Assembly: GCA_964648365.1 (NCBI GenBank)
Contig: CAZYLK010000074.1
Location: forward strand, 1 to 27,252
DNA length: 27,252 nt
Reading direction: 5' to 3'
From: SURF-32 sp964648365
GTDB lineage: Bacteria > Planctomycetota > Phycisphaerae > UBA1845
A model generated the notes under the pieces. That model was not told the origin of the DNA. It saw only the letters and a list, made by a program, of their open reading frames with translations, and searched no databases. The position numbers and the translations under genes are program-made. Shown here in pieces: positions 21,342 through 27,252 of the stretch; position 1 is the first letter of the stretch, and each line of letters opens with the position of its first letter.

Positions 21342-22655
21342 TCACTCGATCCCGCGTTGCGTCACCAGATACACCGCGAAACTGCCCAGCCAGTGACCTC
21401 CTTCGTAGTGCGCGCCGGTCACGGCCGCCAGGCCGCTTTCGCGATGCCGGCGGGCGGCTTCGCGCAGGGCGGGAAGACGCGGGTCGCCGTCCGGCAGGCC
21501 GGACGCGATGCCTTCCAGCATCCAGGCGCGGGCGAGGTTGAGTCCGTCGAGGTGTGCGAGCTTCCCATCGGTGGGGTCCGTCACCACGGCCGGCTCGAGC
21601 CAGCCGCGCCCGTTCCGTTGAGGCTCGCCTGATGCCGGCTGATCATCAACGGCTCGATCGGACCTTGGCGAGTTCGGCGAACCCGATGCGGATGCGTCCG
21701 ACGCCGCCGCGGCCGAGCCGGTCAGTGGCACGTCCGGCAGGAAGGCGCCCAGCCACGCGGCGTATTCGGTGGGGGGCATGACCCGGCGCATCAGGTCTGC
21801 TTCCGCGAGGATGGGCGAAAGAAAGTCTTGCCCGCTCGGTTCGAATGCCAGGCTGGCGCCGCGGTCGCGGCCGTAGTACTCGCGCGCACGTGCGGCAACC
21901 AGTGCCGCCATCTCGCGATCAAGGATCGCCGCGGCCGCGTCGCCCCCGGCATCGCCGTCACGGTCCGACCTGCTCACGCGCGTCCGCGACCAGTCGAGGA
22001 TCAGGCCCATCGCGAAGGCCGTCTGACTGTGCTCGCCGGTGCGAATCGGATGGGACAGCTTCGGGAACCATGCCTTCAGCCGCTCGGCCGCCAGCCTCTC
22101 AAGCGGTGCGAGGGTGCGGGACCACTCGCGGGCCTGATCGTCGTCCCATTCGCGCAGTTCAGCGCAGAGCTGAAGCAACCAGGCCAGTCCGTACGGACGC
22201 TCGAACGTCTTGCGTCCCTCCACCGACAGATACGCCACCTCGCCCTCCACGCGCGCTGCCGTGAAACTCTCCGCGAGCGTGGTGCGTGCCTCGGGCACGA
22301 ATGGCGCCCGCGGAAACGTTCGACAGAGCCGCGCGAGCAGCCAATGACCGTGAACGGCCGAGTGCCAGTCGAAACAGCCGTAGAAGACCGGTGTCAGTTC
22401 GCGCGGCGGCCTGACGTCCCCATCGCCATCGAGGACGTGCGCGATCTTGTTGGGATACTCCCGGTGGACGCACGCCAGCGCCAACTCTGCAAAGCGGGCG
22501 GCCGCGGCGGCGTCGAAGGCCCGTTGTGCGGACGCCTGCGCCGGCGCTTCAGGATCCTGAGCCAGCGTCGGCGACAGGCTTACCAGGCCCACGCCCGCCG
22601 CGATCGCTGCTCCCGTCGAAACGGCCAGACGCCTGTTGTGGCTGATGCATCGCAT
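21342..22655 (-). CDS. DUF2891 family protein, secreted
   Basis: A 437-residue protein. An N-terminal signal peptide (RRLAVSTGAAIAAGVGLVSLSPTLA, cleavage likely after Ala32) precedes an alpha-helical domain with the DUF2891 hallmark FYGCFDWHSAVHGHWLLARL (91-110). Other conserved blocks are ERPYGLAWLLQL, GEHSQTAFAMGLILDWSR and the C-terminal HYEGGHWLGSFAVYL. The helical repeats and conserved His/Trp residues suggest an (alpha/alpha) barrel, but the family has no established activity. A linker of about 30 residues rich in Ala, Ser and Pro (near 320-350) interrupts the domain and is unusual. ATG 22655 gives the signal peptide directly. It is convergent with the transposase locus and divergent from the secreted protein at 23116. 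Confidence 0.85.
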   Translation of the reverse strand: MRCISHNRRLAVSTGAAIAAGVGLVSLSPTLAQDPEAPAQASAQRAFDAAAAARFAELALACVHREYPNKIAHVLDGDGDVRPPRELTPVFYGCFDWHSAVHGHWLLARLCRTFPRAPFVPEARTTLAESFTAARVEGEVAYLSVEGRKTFERPYGLAWLLQLCAELREWDDDQAREWSRTLAPLERLAAERLKAWFPKLSHPIRTGEHSQTAFAMGLILDWSRTRVSRSDRDGDAGGDAAAAILDREMAALVAARAREYYGRDRGASLAFEPSGQDFLSPILAEADLMRRVMPPTEYAAWLGAFLPDVPLTGSAAAASDASASGSPNSPRSDRAVDDQPASGEPQRNGRGWLEPAVVTDPTDGKLAHLDGLNLARAWMLEGIASGLPDGDPRLPALREAARRHRESGLAAVTGAHYEGGHWLGSFAVYLVTQRGIE

Positions 22656-23115
22656 GGACTGATGCTACAACGCCGACGCGGCGATTTCACGTCGGCACGC
22701 CGGTCGCCATTCGGCGCTCATGCCGTCCCGATCTTTCGCGTCGATTCCATCGTGCATCCGGCTCGGGGCGCACCCGTGGCTGCATTTGAAACGGGCGTGT
22801 GACGCGCGCAGCGGCTATTTTGCATTTTTTTGCAATCGCAACTTGGATCGACGCCGCAATTGTGATAGGGTCGAGCCAGATATAGCGAGGATCGAACCCC
22901 ATCCTATCCGGATCATGCCGGTGAGCGTCCCGCCACGGGACGGGCCTGGTTCGGGGGTCGTCCGATTCTTGCGTGGGGTCTTCGCAGGCTGAGTCTGTGT
23001 CGCGAACCGCCCGGCCTTCCGGCCGCGCTGCGGTGCGCTTTGGGCTTGCGGAGGCGCGCGCCGTCAAGTCGTTCGGCGCGTCATCGCGTTTACTCTTCTC
23101 GGAGGACATCAGAAC
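22656..23115. other. 460-bp divergent intergenic region
   Basis: No credible gene is seen. An A/T-rich patch (22815-22845, with a run of seven T) stands out in the GC-rich surroundings and is the best place for promoters of the two flanking genes. A weak plus-strand candidate is TTGTGA (22860-22865), a 15-bp spacer and TATAGC (22881-22886), which would leave a leader of over 200 bases for the gene at 23116. The ribosome site GGAGG of that gene is near 23101. No riboswitch fold was recognised. Confidence 0.4.
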
Positions 23116-24003
23116 ATGAAGTACGCAACTACTATTGCAGCAGTGCTCTGTGCGGCCGTCACCGCACGGGCCGACTGGGGCACCAACGCCCTGCCGATGC
23201 CGGTGGATCAGACCGTGATCCACTCCCCGACGACTCAGGCGGAGTTCTGCCAGGGTGCGGACAACGAGACGATTCTCAGCGCCCACGGCATCGCCTGTAC
23301 CGCCGACCAGGGCCTGACGGTCGTGGAAAACGGGCACGCCCGTCGCTGGGTCGTTGACGGCGACACGGTGGTTCAGCAGGTTCGCTTTGGCGTCGAAGTC
23401 TGTCGCGACAACACCGGCCAGGGCCGGCCGTGCGCCGTCGAGATTCGGCTCTACAACGCGCCGTCATTTCCGACGTTCGGCAGCGCCGTGCTGCTGGACA
23501 GCGCCATGATCGACATTCCCGACGGCACCGCGGCGCAGGTCTTCACCGCCGACTTCGACGACGTCGAAGTGACCGACGGCATGAACCTGGTCGTCGAGAT
23601 GTACAATCCCGCCACGTTCAACGGCCAGTTCGGCTTCTTCCCCGGCGAGAACAACGCCGGTGAGAACGATCCGACGTACATTCGCGCCGCCAGTTGCGGC
23701 GCCGCCAACTGGTCCAACCTCGACGATCTCGGCAACCCGCCGTTTACCGACAAGCACTTCGTGCTCTGCTGGAGCAACGAGGGAGGCCAGGGCGGCGGCT
23801 GCCAGTACGCAGTGAAGAAGAACTCGAAGCCGAAGAAGGGCTGCGACGTGTGTCCGCGCCGGGGCGACCTGTACGCGACGGGCGATGCCTGTGAGGACGT
23901 CAAGGACTGCGACAAGAAGATCAAGATCAAGCAGCTCGACTGCCCCGACGGCGGACCGGGCTTCTGCAAGAAGATCAAGGGCAAGCGCGACAGTTGCCTG
24001 TAA
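23116..24003 (+). CDS. Secreted protein of unknown function with Cys/Lys-rich C-terminus
   Basis: A 295-residue protein not recognised as any family. A signal peptide (MKYATTIAAVLCAAVTARA, cleavage before Asp20) is followed by about 200 residues with alternating hydrophobic strands (VVQQVRFGVEVC, VEIRLYNAPSF, MNLVVEMYNP) that suggest a beta sandwich. The last 70 residues are rich in Lys and contain eight cysteines, spaced like a disulfide-bonded module. ATG 23116 has GGAGG about ten bases upstream. It appears monocistronic, with a strong terminator 54 bp after the stop. The signal peptide and codon use match the neighbours. An extracellular or outer-envelope role is likely; the rest is unknown. 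Confidence 0.8.
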   Translation: MKYATTIAAVLCAAVTARADWGTNALPMPVDQTVIHSPTTQAEFCQGADNETILSAHGIACTADQGLTVVENGHARRWVVDGDTVVQQVRFGVEVCRDNTGQGRPCAVEIRLYNAPSFPTFGSAVLLDSAMIDIPDGTAAQVFTADFDDVEVTDGMNLVVEMYNPATFNGQFGFFPGENNAGENDPTYIRAASCGAANWSNLDDLGNPPFTDKHFVLCWSNEGGQGGGCQYAVKKNSKPKKGCDVCPRRGDLYATGDACEDVKDCDKKIKIKQLDCPDGGPGFCKKIKGKRDSCL

Positions 24004-24056
24004 GCTGATGCTGCTGCATCCGCTTTCCTCCCCTCGTTGACGCGTGTGGGAATCCC

Positions 24057-24092
24057 GAAACGGGCGGCTTGATAGGGGCCGCTCGTTTCTTC
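24057..24092 (+). terminator. Rho-independent terminator
   Basis: GAAACGGGCGGC (24057-24068) pairs with GCCGCTCGTTTC (24078-24089) across a nine-base loop. All 12 positions pair if one G-U is allowed. The 3' arm runs into CTTCC rather than a long T tract. The site lies 54 bp after the stop of the secreted-protein gene, on the same strand. Confidence 0.72.
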
Positions 24093-24164
24093 CTGCGCGT
24101 CAGCCTCCTCGCGCTCAGCCTGATCGCTTCCCCGTCGGGCTGCATCAGCACGCGGCTCCGCTGG

Positions 24165-24193
24165 TTTCCGCCTGTCGGCGACGCGGCTACAAT
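24165..24193 (+). promoter_or_regulatory. Possible sigma-70 promoter of ygfZ
   Basis: TACAAT (24188-24193) is a good -10 hexamer, 17 bp after the weak TTTCCG (24165-24170). The same TACAAT hexamer occurs before the permease gene at 7546-7551. A start near 24200 would give a leader of about 95 bases for the gene at 24295. Confidence 0.35.
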
Positions 24194-24294
24194 GGCGGCG
24201 TGATTCATCACGGCGGCGATCGGTCGGGACGTCGTGGTCCCGGAGGCGCCGACGTCGCGCTCGTCAACGCCGAACCAGCAGGTGGGGGCGCTGT

Positions 24295-25374
24295 ATGACC
24301 TGGGACGAGTATTGGCAAGCCCACCCGCGCCCGGCGCTGGATCTCGCGGATCGACGCGTCGTGCGGTCCTTCGGTGATCTCGAAGCGGAGTATCGAGCGC
24401 TTCGCACCGGCGCGGCCGTGGTCGACCGCTCCTTCTGCACGCGGATTGAGCTGACGGGCGCCGACCGGCTCACCTGGCTGCACAGCTTTACGACGAATCA
24501 GATCAAAACGCTCCGCAGCGGCGACGGGAACTATGGCTTCGCCCTGAACGGAGCGGGGCGGATACAGTTCGATGTGCATGCGCTGATCCGTGACGAGCGG
24601 ATCTGGCTTGTGCTCGACGGCCGGCTGGTCGAGCGGGCCATGAGCCACCTGAACAAGTACATCATCATGGAGGACGTCCGCTTGCGGCATGAGGCGTCGG
24701 ACGTCGTACAGATCGGCATCGCCGGGCCACGGGCAGCGGAGTGGCTCGCTGCGCTCGGAGCCGAAGGGGCCGCGGCGATGGCGCTGGAGCAGTGCGCGTC
24801 GTTCTCGTGGAGCGGTGAGCGCGTCGAGTTCTTCCGTAGCGACTTCTGCGGCGTGCGTGGCTATGAGCTGTTCATTCCGGCGGCGCGGGCGGTCGAGTTC
24901 TGGCAGACGGCGACGCAGAAAGACGCCGCGGGCGCCGTCGCGTGCGGCCGGGACGCCGTCGAAGTCTGCCGCGTCGAGTCCGGCGTGCCGGACGCCGTGG
25001 CGGATCTTCAGGGCGACGTCTTGCCGGCCGAGACGGGGCAGTTCGAACGGGCCGTCAGTTTCAGCAAGGGGTGTTACCTCGGCCAGGAGATCGTCGAACG
25101 CATGCGCTCACGCGGATCGGTGGCGCGGAAGCTGGTGGGTCTGAAGATGAACGGCGACGCCGTGCCCGCGGCGGGAGCGCAGGTGCTGTCCAGCGATGGT
25201 CGCGAGGCCGGCCGGCTCACAAGCTGCTGCCATTCACCGGCGCTGAACGCGCCCATCGGCCTGGCCATCCTGAAACTGGCCCATACCGAGCCCGGCACGC
25301 GCGTCTCCGTTGCAGCGGCGGATGGCGCGCGCGAGGCTGAGGTCTGCCGGCTGCCGCTGGTCGATCCGAACTGA
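24295..25374 (+). CDS. ygfZ: YgfZ/GcvT-like folate-binding protein (Fe-S cluster maintenance)
   Basis: A 359-residue protein of the GcvT-like fold. The YgfZ signature KGCYLGQEIVER is present with Cys260. Blocks such as VVDRSFCTRIELTGADRLTWLHSFTTNQIK and RLTSCCHSP are also typical of the family. YgfZ proteins bind tetrahydrofolate and are needed for activity of some [4Fe-4S] enzymes; they differ from true GcvT by this cysteine motif. There are no other glycine-cleavage genes nearby, which supports YgfZ. ATG 24295 has GGTGGGGG a few bases upstream. The length is normal. It is followed after 174 bp by a beta-propeller gene with which it shares no obvious function. Confidence 0.93.
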   Translation: MTWDEYWQAHPRPALDLADRRVVRSFGDLEAEYRALRTGAAVVDRSFCTRIELTGADRLTWLHSFTTNQIKTLRSGDGNYGFALNGAGRIQFDVHALIRDERIWLVLDGRLVERAMSHLNKYIIMEDVRLRHEASDVVQIGIAGPRAAEWLAALGAEGAAAMALEQCASFSWSGERVEFFRSDFCGVRGYELFIPAARAVEFWQTATQKDAAGAVACGRDAVEVCRVESGVPDAVADLQGDVLPAETGQFERAVSFSKGCYLGQEIVERMRSRGSVARKLVGLKMNGDAVPAAGAQVLSSDGREAGRLTSCCHSPALNAPIGLAILKLAHTEPGTRVSVAAADGAREAEVCRLPLVDPN

Positions 25375-25548
25375 CGCGGCCGCGCAGCGTCGCCGAATTT
25401 CCTCTGATGCCGTGCAAGCATTTCGCGTTTCCTTCGACTAATCCCCCGCCACGTGCGTTGCGACTCCGGCTGTCGCGACGGATTGCACGGATGGCGGCCT
25501 AAGGCTGCACGGGCAGCACGAGTATCGGTTCGGAAAGGAACTGGCGAG

Positions 25549-26604
25549 ATGGCGAGTAGACCCTCAACGAAGGGAAGGCGAAGTCCGCGCGCGCGGTCGT
25601 GCGTTGTGGCATTGAGTCTGGCAGTGTCTGGCGTCGCGGCGCGGGCCGACGGCCAGCGGATGGTGGTGGCGGATCGCGGCTCCGGCACCATCACGGTGAT
25701 TGACACGGATACGGACGAGGCGATCGACACGATCGCGCTGCCGGCGGGAGACAACGCGCCGGAACCGATGTACGTCACGTACTCGAAGAAGGGCGATCGC
25801 GTATTCGTCGGCGATCGGGGCAACAGCCGCGTCGTCGTCTACGACGCACGTACCATGGAGATGGAAACGACGGTGCCCGCCGGCGCGGGCGTATTCCACA
25901 TGTGGAACGACAAGAAGGCGAAACAGCTCTGGGTCAACAACGACGTGGACAACACCACTACGGTCATCTCGCTGAAGGATCTTTCCGTTCTGGCGACCGT
26001 TCCGACCCCGGCCGACCTGGTCTCGATGGGCGGCAAGCCGCACGACGTCATTCTCGACCCGGCCGGCAAATATGCCTACGTCACGATCGTCGGCCTCAGC
26101 GGTCCGAACGATTACGTCGTACAGTTCAGCATCGACACGCGGGAGGAGATCGGCCGCGCAGCCGTCGGCAAGGACCCGCACGTCTCCTTGACCCGCAAGA
26201 ACAACCTCCTGTACGTGCCCTGCCAGAACACGAACGACCTGTACATCCTCGACCGGGATTCGCTGGCGGTGGTCAAGACGCTCGACATCCCCGGCGCCCA
26301 CGGCGCGGGCATGCCCAGCCACGGCAAGACGTTCTACACCGCCAACCTCCCCGGCGGCGGGACCGATGCGCTGTGGACGCTCGACACGCGGAGTAATGAA
26401 CTGATCGGCGCGCCGGTCGATGCGCCCTACTCAGTGCCGCACAACATCGCCCTGACGCGCGGCGGCAAGAAGCTCTACCTGACGCACTCCGGCCCGAACG
26501 ACAAAGTGTCGGTGTACAATTCCAAGCGGAAGAAAGCTGCTCCGACGCTGATCGGCGAGGTCACCACGGGCATGAACCCGTTCGGCCTGGCCTGGGTGCC
26601 GTAG
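25549..26604 (+). CDS. Secreted YncE-like beta-propeller protein
   Basis: A 351-residue protein. A basic N-terminus and hydrophobic core (CVVALSLAVSGVAARA, cleavage near residue 33) indicate export. The rest consists of repeated blades of about 40-45 residues with YncE-like strands such as MVVADRGSGTITVIDTDTDEAIDTIALP, RVFVGDRGNSRVVVYDARTMEME, LWVNNDVDNTTTVISLKD and LYVPCQNTNDLYILDRDS, which predicts a seven-bladed propeller. Such proteins usually bind ligands or other proteins and have no catalytic motif. ATG 25549 was chosen because it precedes the signal peptide and has AAGGA upstream; an in-frame ATG at 25453 would add 32 residues unlike a signal. It converges on the gene at 26813. Confidence 0.88.
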   Translation: MASRPSTKGRRSPRARSCVVALSLAVSGVAARADGQRMVVADRGSGTITVIDTDTDEAIDTIALPAGDNAPEPMYVTYSKKGDRVFVGDRGNSRVVVYDARTMEMETTVPAGAGVFHMWNDKKAKQLWVNNDVDNTTTVISLKDLSVLATVPTPADLVSMGGKPHDVILDPAGKYAYVTIVGLSGPNDYVVQFSIDTREEIGRAAVGKDPHVSLTRKNNLLYVPCQNTNDLYILDRDSLAVVKTLDIPGAHGAGMPSHGKTFYTANLPGGGTDALWTLDTRSNELIGAPVDAPYSVPHNIALTRGGKKLYLTHSGPNDKVSVYNSKRKKAAPTLIGEVTTGMNPFGLAWVP

Positions 26605-26812
26605 CGGAGTGGGTGATCCGCAGATTTTCGCAGATTCGCGCAGATTCAGAGATTGGGTTGGCGTGGGCACGTGCCGGTCATTGCGGCCATTTCGCCGTAC
26701 CGACTGCGCGGTTCCTGCCAAGGGGCCAGGTTCCATACCATGCCTCTTTCTCCGAAATCTGCGGCAATCTGCACTGCTAACCGTCCACTTCTTGTCCTCC
26801 GGCGAAGATTTT
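26605..26812. repeat. Convergent gap with 10-bp-period CAGATT arrays in inverted orientation
   Basis: CAGATT occurs at 26621, 26631 and 26641, exactly 10 bp apart. The reverse complement AATCTG occurs at 26756 and 26766, again 10 bp apart. The two arrays face each other across about 110 bp between two convergent genes. A palindrome GGCACGTGCC lies between them at 26666-26675. No gene is seen. Confidence 0.8.
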
Positions 26813-27252
26813 TTACGCGGCATTGAGCAGCGTGGCCGTGTTTGCGGTTCTGGCAGCCAGGAGGGCCGTAATGGTGGTGCGGCCGCGCGTCGTCACCATG
26901 TATCGGTGTGTCTTAGGTATTTTTCGAATGAGGCCGTGAGCCCGGAGCATCCGTATCTTGCGGGTAATCGCGCTTGACTGCCGGCGCAGGGTGTCTTTTG
27001 GGTAGTGCTTGCCGGTGTACAGCAGCGGACGGAGGTCGCGGTTCCGGAAGCCGTTGACGACGAACTCCGCTCGACTGACCGCCGCCACCAGGGCATGGTC
27101 GTCCTTGGCCAAGGGGCTCAGAGCGCGCACGCGTTTGCCCTTCCAGCGGACCGGTCGGCAGAGGGGGTCGGTGAAGTTGCTGAGCGGCTGGGTGTCCTCG
27201 ACGGAGGCCATGGCGTCGAAATAGCGATCGTTGGCCGCCTGACTGACCTCGG
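26813..27252 (-). CDS. C-terminal part of a winged-helix-like protein, 5' end beyond window
   Basis: The frame is open from the TAA at 26813-26815 to the right edge, giving about 146 codons. An ATG at 27211 exists, but the codons before it (reading EVSQAANDRYFDA) continue the same kind of sequence, so the gene most likely starts outside the window. The visible protein has EFVVNGFRNRDLRPLLY, then ITRKIRMLRAHGLIRKIPKTHRYMVTTRGRTTITALLAAR, which looks like a winged helix: recognition helix, beta hairpin and final helix. Similar C-terminal domains end conserved hypothetical proteins in many bacteria; no function can be assigned. Confidence 0.7.
   Translation of the reverse strand, partial: EVSQAANDRYFDAMASVEDTQPLSNFTDPLCRPVRWKGKRVRALSPLAKDDHALVAAVSRAEFVVNGFRNRDLRPLLYTGKHYPKDTLRRQSSAITRKIRMLRAHGLIRKIPKTHRYMVTTRGRTTITALLAARTANTATLLNAA

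Noticed and set aside
22687..23337. Minus-strand frame across the intergenic region upstream of the secreted protein
   Set aside because: It overlaps the signal-peptide region of a well-supported gene, has no ribosome site and no recognisable features.

Overview
This 27.3 kb, high-GC window looks like chromosomal DNA of a planctomycete (Planctomycetota, perhaps Phycisphaerae-like). This is inferred from family content, not from a marker gene. The clues are an ECF sigma factor of the planctomycete-rich SigE/TIGR02999-like type overlapping a giant Ser/Thr kinase, two small membrane proteins ending in a CGYDLTGN zinc ribbon, a bacterial deoxyhypusine-synthase-like enzyme, an expanded SPFH cluster, secreted proteins of unknown role and dispersed palindromic repeats. 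No rRNA, tRNA or CRISPR array was seen.

Layout. (1) Positions 7434 to 1, minus strand: a tight five-gene unit. In transcription order it encodes a polytopic SPFH protein, an HflC-like protein, an HflK-like protein with a polyhistidine N-terminus, an ABC ATPase and an ABC-2 permease with a large soluble insert. The permease runs off the left edge. (2) Divergent from it, 7618-9166, plus strand: a second, smaller ABC-2 permease and an isochorismatase-fold hydrolase. (3) 9167-9497: palindromic repeats, including five exact-period 31-bp units. (4) 9498-10466: a deoxyhypusine/homospermidine synthase family enzyme, convergent with (5) a minus-strand block at 17001-10563: ECF sigma factor, a 1711-residue kinase/TPR/CHAT-like protein with a PDZ-like insert, and a zinc-ribbon membrane protein. 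(6) 17044-17347: more copies of the same palindromes. (7) 17348-18395: a second zinc-ribbon membrane protein and a CAP-domain lipoprotein candidate. (8) 18744-20357: an alkaline-phosphatase-superfamily phosphodiesterase. (9) 20479-21270: a Y1 (HUH) transposase gene bracketed by REP-like hairpins. (10) 21342-22655: a DUF2891 protein. (11) 23116-26604, plus strand: a secreted Cys-rich protein with a clear terminator, YgfZ, and a secreted YncE-like beta-propeller. (12) 26813 to the right edge: the C-terminal part of a winged-helix-like protein.

How the parts may work together. The SPFH trio plus ABC exporter reads as one envelope machine: SPFH proteins build membrane enclosures, and the ATPase and permease start and stop codons overlap. 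The sigma factor and kinase genes also overlap by ATGA, which suggests a signalling pair in which a large receptor kinase is made stoichiometrically with its sigma factor. The strongest candidates for something undescribed are the triple-SPFH/ABC cluster, the kinase-TPR-CHAT architecture with an inserted PDZ-like domain and a lost catalytic His, and the REP-like transposase locus together with two other palindrome families scattered through the window.
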